A program made the translations under genes and the position numbers. From Lepidodermella squamata (taxonomy: Eukaryota > Gastrotricha), in assembly GCA_047495785.1 (NCBI GenBank), contig JBLDXI010000042.1:186001-250000 (forward strand): DNA of 64,000 nt, given 5' to 3'. This document shows, one piece after another, positions 21,251 to 31,687 of this stretch. The notes under the pieces were generated by a model that saw only the letters and a program-made list of their open reading frames with translations, was not told the origin of the DNA and made no database searches. Numbering within the stretch: position 1 is the stretch's first letter; every line of letters starts with the position of its first letter.

Positions 21251-22911
21251 TCAAGCGCAGGGTGGGGATTTCAGGCGACTTGCTCCTCGCGACTCCAACA
21301 GATCGATCGCAGCTGTTTTCTTAAAATATATAGCCATTCCTAGGGCTGTACAGCCATCGCTAGTCTTGGAATCGATGGCGGCTTTGCGATCTAGCAACAG
21401 CCCAATTACTTCAACTTGCTCAGTCAAAACCGCTTGCATCAATGCCGTGTAGCCACCGTTATCCTTGGCCTCTATCGCAGCGCTGCGATCTAGCAACACT
21501 CGAACTGCTTCGGCTTGCCCAAACAAAGCCGCGTGCAACAAGGCCGTCATACCTTCGTTATCCTTGGCCTCGATGGCAGCATTGCGATCCAGCAAAAGGC
21601 GTATTTCTTCGATTCGCCCACGCTTAGCCGCATGCATCAGCGCCGTTAGGCCGCCATAATCCTTTGCCTCAATAGCACCCCTGCGATCTAGCAGCAGGCG
21701 AACCACTTCGACTTTCCTTTCCATGACAGCATGCATCAACGCCGTGTAGCCAGATTTATCCTTTGCCTCGATTGCAGCGTTGCGATCCAGTAACAGCCGT
21801 TCAACTTCGACTTGGCCATTCATAGCCGCATGTATTAGCGGCGTGTAGCCTTCGATATCAATGACTTCGATGGATGCGTTTCGGTCTAGCAGCAGTCGCA
21901 CTGTTTCTACTTGCCCATTCTTAGCTGCATAAATTAGCGCTGTGCAGCTATCATCGTCCTTGCTCTCGATGGCAGCGTTTCGATCAAGCAGCAGTCGAAC
22001 CACTTCGTCATCCCCAAACATAGCCGCTTCCATCAAGGCAGTCCTTCCATAAGCAGCCTCCCTGAGATTCACATCGGCACCACGATTCACCAACAGCCGA
22101 GCAATCTCCAGTCGCACGGCTGGCTGTCGATTAGCGCATAGCCAAACGCTGTGCAGAAGTGTGCTATTTTGTGCTGTCCAACTATTGCAGTTAGATACGT
22201 TTGGGTTACGCCAGTTTGGGTCGAACTTGCCGCCAGTTGCAGCGTCGATGTCCGCAACAAGTTGCCGCACTTGCGCAGCGTCGCCCGTCTCGGCTGTTAC
22301 ATTCCACAATTGCTCGTACACTTCACGGATCTAAGCGAAGATAAGTATCAAAAATAAAAAATTGAGATCCCTGATTTCTCAGCTGTGAGCAAGTAAAAAA
22401 TAATCAGTTTGAGGAGTGAATGCTCTCACCGCATTTTTTGCTAATCCGCCGTTTCTTTTTAAGGAGTTAACTCAGAAATTGAGGGAAGAGGATTTAATAA
22501 TCATCAATTTTTCATCCAAACCACTTTAACAATTTTATGCTTTTTCAAAATAAATATGCTTGTCACCGTGATTGGAAAGGCTCCTAATTGCAATGCTTAG
22601 CGACCAGAAAGGCCCAGAAATATTCCCAGAATTGTTAGTAAAACTGACATTATCACCACTTCCTGGCGGCCCCTGGGCACGTGTCCTCTGTGCCTATGCG
22701 TTGAAACCGCCCTTCTACTAAATACTTACCGGTCTTTGCTGCCCTGACACGCAAGAACCAGGCTGGGACCACGTGAAGTTCGAGAGGCACAAAATGGAAG
22801 CATTCCCTCGAATCGCAAAGTTTTGGCTGCATGATATATTTCGCGTAGCTCCAATGATCGACGGACCAGGGGATACGTTGCCGTTTTGGATCGTGCGAAC
22901 GGCACCGCAGC
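21251..22911 (-). CDS. CCP - ankyrin-repeat part of chimeric locus 2
   Basis: The CCP2 exon is 22911-22730 (182 bp, CGAVRTIQNGNVSPG...TWSQPGSC with four Cys). It splices in phase (donor CCG/GTAAGT) to the ankyrin exon 22330-21251 (acceptor CTTAG/ATCCGTGAAG). That exon encodes VYEQLWNVTAETGDAAQVRQ, a degenerate first repeat and eight 33-residue ankyrin repeats, ending RGASRLKSPPCA. These two exons are undamaged. The exon upstream (CCP1 plus protease end) is broken, so this copy may be expressed only in truncated form or not at all. Confidence 0.7.
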
Positions 22912-22962
22912 CTTGACGTCACGCATTACAGGAGATGAGAGTGAAGCAATGTATTTACTAAC

Positions 22963-23784
22963 CTGTTGGATTGCATCTTCCACTTAGCACTGGGCGAAAT
23001 GGAGGCACGCAAGAGGCAGTCGACACAGAGGCGGAGTAGGCATAGCCAGGGTTGCACTTAACACTCACCACGCCTCCTCTTTCCACCACTGTTCCAGGCC
23101 TTAGAACTGCGCCGTTATATTGCGAAGTATCTGAGTCCACTCTTGTCACAAATCCCGCTGTCACATTCGGTATAATACAAGACTGCTCGGGAGTAGTTGT
23201 CTGGCTTCCAACATCAGTGTTCTCCGAAATCCAATCAAGAACCTTGCAGACTCTGCTGTAGATGCCCGGAGTGTAACCGTTGCATGACTCATCACCATTC
23301 GAAATTATACCAAGCAGGTAAGTCTGCCTTGATTTCGATCACATGAGAGGACCCCCATAATCTCCAAGCAAACGTCGCTGTTACCGGCAGCGAAACACAT
23401 CTTCGAATCGGTGATGTTTACTGGATCAGAACGGCCGCTGGAATATTCGAGCGAGCAATTTCGGTAAGATCGAACTTGAAGATCCAGCTTCCTCGGGATC
23501 TCAGAAAGTCTGGCTATATCGAGATAGCGATTACGCTATTTGAGTCGTGGCAAGTGATTCGAGCATTCTCTATTTCGAACACTGGCCCCTCTGTAAATTT
23601 AAACTAGCTATTGCCTACTTTGCCCGACTCTGCTATGAAAGAAAATTACATACTGTATGCAAAATGTCCCCAGCCAACCGCGACCGCCGAATCGCATCCG
23701 TCGATCGAATTCGCTGTGAACGAGTTGGCTCGGCACATGGTACTAGCGTCGGGTAAACAAATCGGCCTGATCTGCTGCGAGAAT
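22963..23784 (-). pseudogene. Damaged trypsin-like/CCP1 exon and truncated protease exon of locus 2
   Basis: 23513-22963 is homologous base for base with the locus-1 exon 19316-18765. It differs by a one-base deletion at about 23365. The catalytic-Ser motif becomes DYGGPL (Ser to Tyr), and a TGA at 23341-23339 replaces a Cys codon. CCP1 downstream of it is intact. The preceding exon survives only from 23654 to about 23784 (IRPICLPDAS to AVGWGHFAY). There it is cut by the segment carrying the second ankyrin-SOCS gene, at a GTAG junction. Confidence 0.75.
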
Positions 23785-24021
23785 GTAGGATCCTCGAGCC
23801 AGGGAACGGAGGAGATCATTATTCATTATTTCAGATATCTGAATTCATGCTTTCGGTAGATGGAATGGCATCGAACATCGCTCGCTTTTTAGTTGAAATA
23901 GCATTTTTTTTTATTTTGGCAAAAACAGCAAAAAACAAGTATTCCATCCTTAGCAGGCCTCCGGGATCCAAGATCGCACCCTGAGTGTATTATTAGCCAA
24001 TCAGAATAAAGCAATTCGAAG

Positions 24022-25020
24022 TTACTCAAATTTCAAATAACGAAGCAAGGCAGGCGGTAAAACGCCGTCCAATCCATTATCTATAGCACCGAGGCGTTCC
24101 TTATAACCTGTAGGCAGGCGGTTGAGAATCGCCATTCTGCACATCGCCTGTAGCTTCATCGGAAAATGCTGCGCTACATGAGGCATCACAAGTCGCCGGA
24201 ATCTAGTGCTTCCGGCAGCATCGCCTGTTCGCTCCCTTAATTTCTCCGGGTTAAAAGATGACGTCATTCTTGCGAAGAGAAGAATTTCAAACAAGCGATC
24301 GTCCAGTTGTCTCGGATTGTTGTTCCTTTCATAGGCCCATGTTTTCAATATGAGGCGAGTGAACACCGCATCTTTAGCGCAGCATTCGCACATCATACCA
24401 GCCTTTATCAGGGTTTTCAAAAACTCACCCGTCGATCCGCCTCTGAATAAAAAAGCGGGAACTCTCGAGCGGAGAATCGTGCCAACTATACATGACGGCC
24501 AAGATGAACAATTTTCCTGAAGGGTAGTCTCTAGATGCGCCCCGGATTCGACGAGGAACTTCGCAATGTCCCATAGGGAATAGGAGGAGGCAGTATTCAA
24601 TGGAGATGATTCTCCGCTTGGGAAATTCAAATTCGCCCCACGGGCTACCAGAAGCTCAACTGTTTTTAAACGATCTTCGACACGGTCGTCATTCCGGTGT
24701 TGTTTTGTAGTATGCATTGAAAATTGGTTGAGTTTAATCCTTCCAACCATCCAAGGATTGCAAGCTACTGTTAAGCACGTATAATGGAATGCAACAAATG
24801 TATTATCCGGTCGATAATGGAAACCCGTAGTTTTCAAGTTGACTTTTCGCGTTGATAACAGGTAACTGAGGCATTTGTGGCTTGCTGCAGCGCTGACTAC
24901 TAGAGCGATTTTATCGGCACCCTGTGCTGAAACAGCGTTGTCGAGGTCAGACGAGAAGTAGGCAAGGTCGTCGTCTTCGCAGGCCTGGGCAAATTTCGCA
25001 TGGTTGAAGTTGCTGCTCAT
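24022..25020 (-). CDS. Ankyrin-repeat / SOCS-box (ASB-like) protein, copy 2
   Basis: 332 residues from the conserved MSSNFNHAKFAQACEDDD start (codon at 25020). An upstream in-frame Met at 25101 lies in the region matching the paralogues' 5' flank and is unlikely to be used. Compared with the other two copies it lacks one ankyrin repeat: the text between DRLKTV and ELLVARGANLNF is deleted in frame. The SOCS-box end (LQAMCRMAIL, LPPALLRYLKFE) is intact. Confidence 0.75.
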   Translation of the reverse strand: MSSNFNHAKFAQACEDDDLAYFSSDLDNAVSAQGADKIALVVSAAASHKCLSYLLSTRKVNLKTTGFHYRPDNTFVAFHYTCLTVACNPWMVGRIKLNQFSMHTTKQHRNDDRVEDRLKTVELLVARGANLNFPSGESSPLNTASSYSLWDIAKFLVESGAHLETTLQENCSSWPSCIVGTILRSRVPAFLFRGGSTGEFLKTLIKAGMMCECCAKDAVFTRLILKTWAYERNNNPRQLDDRLFEILLFARMTSSFNPEKLRERTGDAAGSTRFRRLVMPHVAQHFPMKLQAMCRMAILNRLPTGYKERLGAIDNGLDGVLPPALLRYLKFE

Positions 25021-25090
25021 TTCAAAAATGCGTAATAGCCTAATGATATCAAGATATAAACAGATACTACCAGCTGAGCACGGAATGTTA

Positions 25091-25855
25091 GGAATAATCA
25101 ATTAGGATGAATCGATATTTCATCCTATTCTCCCTGAGCTGTTATTTCATTAATTAATAAATATGTTATATATTATCATAATATTATTATTAGTATTATA
25201 TTTTTATTATTATTATTAATTATAATATATAATTATTTTATTAATTGATAAACGGAGTGTCTGCTCGTACATAGTATGTACGCGAAAATCGCTGCTCGTA
25301 CATATATTTCTCATTGTTTATGTCAAATCAGTCAACTTTTTTATTTTTCGATCGATTGGTCTAGTTTTTTGCAGGCAGATAGCTGACAGTCATATCTACC
25401 TTCCCTGAAAGTGTCAATCTTGTATTCCCGATAAAATAGTCGGAAAAAAAGCAAAAGCAAAACCACTTTTCGGGCCCTCCCATCGGGCAGATGATAGTTG
25501 AGAAAAAGATATTTGACCCACGAATAGGACTCATTACCCCGCATCTACCTGTAAATTTTCATGAAGTTATCAGAAAAAATGACTAGTCTATGCCTTCCAG
25601 AAAAACACCGAAAAACTATGTACGAGCAGCGATTTTCGCGTACATATATATGTACGAGCAGAAGGACTCATTAATAAATTAATTGATATTTCATGCCATC
25701 ATTCATCTTCCAAAATTGTAAGCAAATTTCTGGTCAAACCTTCAATTTCGGAATGTCGATGTCTGCCTGTTTTTCTTTCTCACTATTCCTAAATAATAAA
25801 GCTTCATATTGAATTGGTCTTTATTATTTGCATTGTTATTGGCATTGAAGCAGTT
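25091..25855. other. Spacer holding an AT microsatellite and an inverted-repeat element
   Basis: 25150-25250 is almost pure A/T with (TAT)n runs. The inverted-repeat element is described separately. No coding signal. Confidence 0.5.
25255..25669. mobile_element. Inverted-repeat element with GCTCGTACATA termini
   Basis: The ends (25255-25310 and 25608-25669) are about 50-bp inverted copies that both contain GCGAAAATCGCTGCTCGTAC. Within each arm GCTCGTACATA is repeated and partly palindromic with TATGTACG. The approximately 300-bp centre has no convincing ORF. It lies next to the AT microsatellite. Confidence 0.7.
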
Positions 25856-26698
25856 CCTCGGGATCTCAGATAGTCTAGCTATATCGACAGAGCGATAACG
25901 CTATTTGAGTCGTGGCAAGTGATTCGAGTCCCCTCTTTTTCATCTCTATTTCGAACACTAGTTTCTCTTTGGATTTAAAGTAGCTATTGCCTAATTTGCC
26001 TGGCCCTGCTATGACAGAGAATTACATCCTGTATGCAAAATGTCCCCAGCCAACCGCAACCGCCGAATCGCATCCGTCGATCGAATTCGCTGTGAACGAG
26101 TTGGCTCGGCACATGGCACTAGCGTCGGGTAAACAAATCGGCCTTATCTGCTGCGAGAATGTAGCAACTGGGGTCATCAATCGCAGGAGAGCGAAATCAA
26201 AGTCGTAGAAATTCTGACTTCCGCTGTATTGCGGATGAACCAAAGGCGGCAGGGACACAAGTGATTCGCGAGAGGCTGTCTCAGACTGAACACTGATGTT
26301 ATGCCGCCCTAGCAGCGCTTTCATCCTGCACAGAAAACTTATTAACACCATCTGATAGAGGAATCGCCGAACCACCTACAATATTGGGGTATCGCCTGCA
26401 TTCCAAACGCAATGAGCAGCTGTAATCAGCCATTGCTTCGAGATGAGAGAAGCTCCGCAGTAAGAGGCTGAGGCTTCGCGGCTGTTATAAATCTCAAGAA
26501 AGACCTTAGAAAAACGTGTTTTTCGGTGGCATGAAACATATTAATATCAAGTCAAACCAGCCACGGGTATTCATTTGCTTCAGCTGGGTGACTGCCCGGG
26601 CCTCTTGATTTCGCCGCTGTGGAAGAAATTACAGTACCGCATTCTTGAGCAATGACAACTCCGGAAATCAGCCCAAGGAAAGCGACAGCTTCAAGCAT
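25856..26698 (-). pseudogene. Orphan 5' exons (signal peptide, His- and Asp-box) of a trypsin-like chimeric gene
   Basis: The exons are 26698-26558 (MLEAVAFLGLISGVVIAQ, then CGTVISSTAAKSRGPGSHP), 26504-26380 (ISKQWLITAAHC, catalytic His intact) and 26325-26030 (FDFALLRL, catalytic Asp). Exons 2 and 3 are 125 and 296 bp, as in locus 1. The donor after exon 3 is GG instead of GT (26029-26028). The next exon is represented only by its first bases (about 25856-25880). It probably supplied locus 2 before the duplication; alone it lacks the Ser exon. Confidence 0.7.
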
Positions 26699-26699
26699 T

Positions 26700-27224
26700 T
26701 CGAAATGTTCGAGCAACTTTGAGCAAAAGCTTGAAAGTTGAAACTTTATGAATGCAATTCATCCCATTTCGTGCTTAACCTAATGTGAAGCTTGCATGCA
26801 AGTGTTTTCTTTCTATTAAGTTTTCTCTTGTGTTTAGTTCTTCGTTTGTAATCATAATAAGACTTGAAAGCGTGATGACTTCGTTGACAGTTTTTTTACT
26901 ATTGGGGAAAAGCTCAGCTAAGATTCAATACAGAGCAATTGAAGAGGCGATGCTGGAAGTGTTGGCTTGAAAGTCTACCAGTTTACAAAGTAGGATCCTC
27001 GAGCCGGGGGACGGAGGAGATCATTATTCATTATTTCAGATATTTGAATTCATGCTTTCGGTAGATGAAATGGCATCGAACATCGCTCGCTTTTTAGTTG
27101 AAATGACATTTTTTATTTTGGCAGAAACAGGAAAAGAAACAATTTTTCTATTCCTAGCAGACTCCGGGATCCAAGATCGCACCCTGAGTGTATTATTAGC
27201 CAATCAGAATAAAGCAGTTCAAAG
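26700..27224. other. Spacer, duplicated 3' flank of the ankyrin-SOCS gene
   Basis: 26990-27224 matches 23785-24021 (3' flank of copy 2). The rest is unassigned AT-rich DNA. Confidence 0.5.
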
Positions 27225-28337
27225 TTAATCAAATTTCAAATATCGAAGCAAGGCAGGCGGTAAAACACCGTTTAATCCGTTATCTATAGCATCGAGACGT
27301 TCCTTACAACCAGTTGGCAGGCGGTTCAGAATCACCATTCTGCACATCGCCTGTAGGTTCATCGGAAAAAGCTGCGATACATGGGGCATCACAATATCCC
27401 GCAATCTAGGGCTTTCAACGCCATCGCTGGTTCGCGGATTGCAATTCTCCGGGTTGAATGACGATGTCATTCTTGCGAAGAGAAGAATTTCAAAAAAGCG
27501 GTCGTCCAGTTGGCTCGGATTCTTGATCCTTTCATAGGCCCATCTTGTCAATATGAGGCTAGTGAAAATCTCATCTTTAGCGCAGCACGCGCACATCATA
27601 CCAGCCTTTACCAGGGTTTCGAAAAACTCAGCCATGATACCGCTTGGGAAAGCAATGAACCGCATCCCGCCTAGATCAAACGATTCTGTGTTGCGGAGAA
27701 ACAAGTATACTATACATAACCACTGTTTGTCCTCGGGGGGATGAGTAGTCTCTAGATGCGCACCGGATTCGATGAGAAAATTTGCAATCTCGTAACAATC
27801 CATGAGGTAGGCAGATTTCAGTGGAGTTGATCTGCCGCTTGGGAGATTCACATTGGCCCCACGAGCTACCAGAAGTTCAACCAACGGCCTCAGCTTTGAG
27901 AACACACACAATTTCAAAGCTGTGCATTGACTTGTTTGATCGATGTAATCAATTTCGGCACCGTGGTCTAGTAATACGCTAACTGTTTTTAAACGGTCTT
28001 CGATACGTCGGCTATCTCGATGTTGTTGTGTTGTACGCAGTGAAACAGTGTCGACTTCAAGCCCTCGGGCATCATATAGATCGCAAGCTGCTGTTAAGCA
28101 CGTGTGATGCGATGTGAGAAGTTGAACATTTGGATAGAATCCTTTAGTTTCCAAGTTGACTGTTCGCGATGATAACAGGTAACTAAGACATTTGTGGCTT
28201 GATGTAGCGCTGACTACCCGAGCGATTTTATCGGCGCCTAGCACTGAAACAGCATTATCGAGGTCAGACGTGAAGAAGGCAAGGTCGTCGTCTTCGCAGG
28301 CCTGGGCAAATTTCGCAACGTTGAAATTGCTGCTCAT
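27225..28337 (-). CDS. Ankyrin-repeat / SOCS-box (ASB-like) protein, copy 3
   Basis: One exon, 370 residues, starting MSSNFNVAKFAQACEDDDLAF. It contains the full set of degenerate ankyrin repeats seen in copy 1 (SVLLDHGAEIDYIDQ, TALKLCVFSKLRPLVELLVA, TPLKSAYLMDCYEIANFLIE), a conserved middle (AEFFETLVKAGMMCACC) and a C-terminal SOCS box (LQAMCRMVIL and LPPALLRYLKFD). Its 5' flank continues only about 40 bp in common with copy 2 before an unrelated repeat begins at about 28490. Confidence 0.75.
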   Translation of the reverse strand: MSSNFNVAKFAQACEDDDLAFFTSDLDNAVSVLGADKIARVVSATSSHKCLSYLLSSRTVNLETKGFYPNVQLLTSHHTCLTAACDLYDARGLEVDTVSLRTTQQHRDSRRIEDRLKTVSVLLDHGAEIDYIDQTSQCTALKLCVFSKLRPLVELLVARGANVNLPSGRSTPLKSAYLMDCYEIANFLIESGAHLETTHPPEDKQWLCIVYLFLRNTESFDLGGMRFIAFPSGIMAEFFETLVKAGMMCACCAKDEIFTSLILTRWAYERIKNPSQLDDRFFEILLFARMTSSFNPENCNPRTSDGVESPRLRDIVMPHVSQLFPMNLQAMCRMVILNRLPTGCKERLDAIDNGLNGVLPPALLRYLKFD

Positions 28338-28489
28338 TTCAAAAGTGCGTAATAGCCTAATGATATGAAGATATAAAAAGAGGAAAAACTCGGAAAATCG
28401 AAATAAATATTTACCCTACAAATTGCATATCGTCGAATGGAGAGATTTCCAACCGCGGATAATTTTTTCAAACATTTCAAAAAATTACC

Positions 28490-29505
28490 GGACGAGTCAA
28501 CCGTGGCAGAACAGTGGCAATTTTGCCCAAAAAACACCAAATATAGCGATTTTTGGCCAATTTTAGAAAAATTATCTCGAAATGTTCCGATTTTTGCCCA
28601 CTGGGCCACGCTCAGTGGCAGACACAAAAAATATACCTTATTAAAACCGTTGAGAAAAGGGGTAGGGGTAAGTATATTTAATCGGCGTAAACTATCAAAC
28701 CTTATGAAGCCAGCCAGGTTCAGGGATTGAGTTTAAAATTCGCAATTTTCGTGCTTTTTCATCAAACGTTTTGCTCTTTGCCCGCTTCGCTCGCAAATAT
28801 CCAGTTTCCTTTTGTTTTACATTTCTCAAGCTGAAATTCCCCATTCTCTTCCGACCCAATTATCAATGATATGGAATCTGGAATCTGCCTGGAAGGAAGT
28901 TTGAAGGAGACCTACAATGCTGTCCTATTTAGAGAAAAACCAGCTACGAAAAATGCTCATTTTCGCATTATTAGGGGCGGATCACAGAAAAAATAGGCTA
29001 GCTTCGCTCGCATCCTAAACCTTACTGTTATATTTTTTTGTTTCCCTGATATAATGATAATGTAGAAGATCTTACTCCCCTAGAACAGCATCGAATACTT
29101 TAGGCTTAAAGCTTTAAAAAATAACATAATCTGTGGTTTTTTATTAGAGTATTAACTAGTTTTTGCGAACTTCGAACCAATGAAAAGCAGCTTGGCGAAA
29201 AAATTTGAGAAATTTTAAATTGGCGTACGCTTTTTTGCAATTTCTTTCAAGTGGCAGACACTTTCGCGACACGAAAAAAAATCGGAGGACTGCTCTGAGG
29301 GACCACAAAGTTTACCTGGTATCATTAGATAGAGGGCTGTTTCTAGTATTCATGAGCAGTAAATCAAAATTTGCGAAAGAGTTACGTGTAACTTTTTCAG
29401 TTTTTTAAATAAATTTAAATTATAATGGGCAGATAGGGCGTTAGGTGGCATACAAGTGCTCGCGTGCCGTTCTCTTTGCAAATTCAGCTCGAATAAATTC
29501 TCGGT
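28490..29505 (+). repeat. Dispersed interspersed element, long copy
   Basis: The beginning (CAACCGTGGCAGAACAGTGG, AACACCAAATATAGCG), the block TACCTGGTATCATT...GAGCAGTAAA, and the end (TTTGCAAATTCAGCTCGAAT) all recur in reverse order and orientation at 63755-64000, where about 800 bp of the middle is missing. A third end fragment sits at 13927. Non-coding as far as visible. Confidence 0.7.
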
Positions 29506-29687
29506 CAAACCTTCAATTTCGGGATGTCAGCCTGTCATTCTTACTCACAATTTGTAAATTATTAAGCAAATCTAAAATGAAGCAGTCGATTGATTATGAA
29601 CATATCGCATGCCTGATTTTAAGTATTGTGTGTATTGATTTTAAAAAAGCCAGGTCGTAGTCAACAAGCAATATTTATTCAATTCAC
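29506..29687. other. Spacer, 3' flank of the first dehydrogenase gene
   Basis: Nothing recognisable. Confidence 0.3.
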
Positions 29688-30896
29688 CTACGAGCTTTTC
29701 GCTTTTTCGATCATTTCCTCTGAGATTTTCCACAGCCGCTCAGCCTTCACGTCATCACGCGCAATCGCGGCTAAACAGCCTTGAACCACCTGAGAATCAC
29801 TGAAGAAACAACCGCTGTACATTTCGTCGATCTCCGGCTCACACGCGCAGTAGATCGTTGTTTTGGCGCCGTTTTGAGGTGTCATGGCAAAGCATCGCTG
29901 AACTGGCTCGAAGAATGCCAGGAAAGTACTCGATTGATTACGTTGAGCAATCGTGGTACGGACGAAGCCCGGATGCAGCGAGAACACTGCAATGCCGCTG
30001 GGTTGGCTTGAATTACCAGGGGTCGATCCGTTCAGCTCGAAATGCAGCCTTCGAGCATGCAGGATATTCGCCAGTTTCGACTGGCTATCTACATAAACAT
30101 TTTTCATAAATAAAATATTTTGCAAGTAACAATAAAATAAAAATAAATTTAAAATTGATTAACTGAATGATTTATTATGAAATTTATATAAATTTATTTT
30201 TCGAAAATAAAGTGAATTTCATTGAAAAATTCTAGAAAATTGAAAAAATTCGAAATTTTTCAGATTTAAATACTTACAAGCTCTCATCCCGCCATACTTT
30301 CCCGGCTGTTCCGAGTTCAAATCGTCGATATCGAGCCCACCAGGCCAGGTAAACATGTGAGCTTGCGATGCCACATTCACGATCCGACCCGGTTTGGACT
30401 TCTTGATAAGAGGTAGCAGCAAATTTGTCAGTAAAAAATGGCCCAAATGATTCGTTCCAAAGGTCAGTTCAAATCCATCTTTTGTAAAATACCGCTGATC
30501 GTTGCCAGCATGAACGCCAGCGTTGTTAATCAAAACGTTGAGAATCGGTTCGGTTTCGAGAATTTTCTTCGCGCACTGGCGGACAGAATTCAGGGAAGAC
30601 AAATCCAACTCAATTGTTGTAACTACACAGGTCGATGCGTATTGGCTAGATTCTTTGGCCAGTGCTTCCTTGATGTTTTTCGCCGCTTCCTGAGCTGATT
30701 GAGTGTTTCGACAGGCCAAAATCACCTTACTAGCTCCTCGCCTTGCTAGCTCGAGAGCTGTTTCATACCCTATACCTGTATTTGATCCTGAAAAATAAAG
30801 AAAAATTGTCGGTGAAAATTGGGAAATTTCGAAAAATTTACCAGTAATCAGGCAGACCTTTCCTTTGATGTCCCACTTTGTAGCAGTGGCAGCCAT
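29688..30896 (-). CDS. Short-chain dehydrogenase/reductase (retinol dehydrogenase / WWOX-like), gene A
   Basis: Three exons, 30896-30842, 30787-30278 and 30088-29688, give 321 residues. The NAD(P) site ITGSNTGIG is assembled across intron 1. The second exon carries ILACRN, LINNAGVH and FGTNHLGHFLLTNLLLPL. The active-site Tyr codon is split by intron 2: exon 2 ends in T and exon 3 starts ATAGCCAGTCG, giving YSQSK. The C-terminal part includes FSLHPGFVRT and GAKTTIYCACEPE. This matches RDH11-14/WWOX-type SDRs that oxidise or reduce retinoids and other lipophilic carbonyls. No transmembrane segment is evident. It is the first of three SDR genes in 5 kb; it is convergent-independent of the two plus-strand ones. 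Confidence 0.9.
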
Positions 30897-30971
30897 TTTT
30901 AAAACTGCTCTAAAAATCGGGAAAAGTGATACTGTCCGGCAAGACAAATAGCATAATGATAAGGAGGGCAT

Positions 30972-31687
30972 TTTTTTCTCTAGTAGGCTGTGGGCTGCAT
31001 CATTTCAGATAAAAACTACGTCAGTACTACAGTACTATAGCATGAGCCTATAGCGTGTAGCTTATATAGGAAAATCTACTATAGTACTATAGTCCTATTG
31101 ACCGCATGCACACTCTCGCATACAACATGCATAGTATCTATTGTAAAACTCATTTAAATAAGCCGGGAAAAAGCTCTGCGCGGTTTTTAACAACTCTGAT
31201 TCTCAGAAATTCAGTTGCATGAGGATTTCTTTCAGATTAAGCCAAAAAGTTGTTTTACGTTAGGCTGTTTATTCTCTTTTTGAGAAAGTCACATTTAATA
31301 TTCTACCTATGAAAATGGAAAAATTCCGACAGAAAACAAGAGTCATTTTGCAAAAAGGCCAATATATGTTGTGACTACAATAGACTAAATGGGCTTCTGA
31401 ATTTCATGCAAGAAGTCAATAGAACCAAATCGTTCAGATGATTGTTAATCTAAAAGAATCTGAAAATTGTAATCAATAAAGTTGTTTTTCAGACGCATCG
31501 ATCTCATGGCGCGTGGCGAAACAATTCATTGACAACAACTTGTTTTTATTGGAAGAATCCACATTTCATTTGAAAAATTGAAAAATTGTTTAATAGAATT
31601 GTTTAAGAAATTTTCTGTGACATTGGCTATCTTTTCTAAATGTAATGCATCGCAAACATTGTTGGTCATGTTTTCTAGGTCATCATT
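30972..31687. other. Intergenic between divergent dehydrogenase genes
   Basis: A shared upstream region of gene A (minus) and gene B (plus). It contains a run of AGTACTATAG-like short palindromes (about 31020-31100) that could fold, but no recognised element. Confidence 0.4.

Larger units (their letters stand above)
23498..28380. repeat. Tandem segmental duplication (about 2.5 kb unit, second breakpoint deletion)
   Basis: 23498-23784 is nearly identical to 25853-26163 (protease exon 4 edge, intron and exon 3 end). 23785-25090 is homologous to 26990-28380 (GTAGGATCCTCGAGCC, then an ankyrin-SOCS gene). The left copy lacks the counterpart of about 26164-26989 (protease exons 1-3). The join is at a GTAG shared by both sides, as expected of a microhomology-type deletion. 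Confidence 0.75.

Noticed and set aside
31020-31110. Cluster of AGTACTATAG palindromic words between the divergent dehydrogenases
   Set aside because: Possibly regulatory, but short, degenerate and without a recognisable site.
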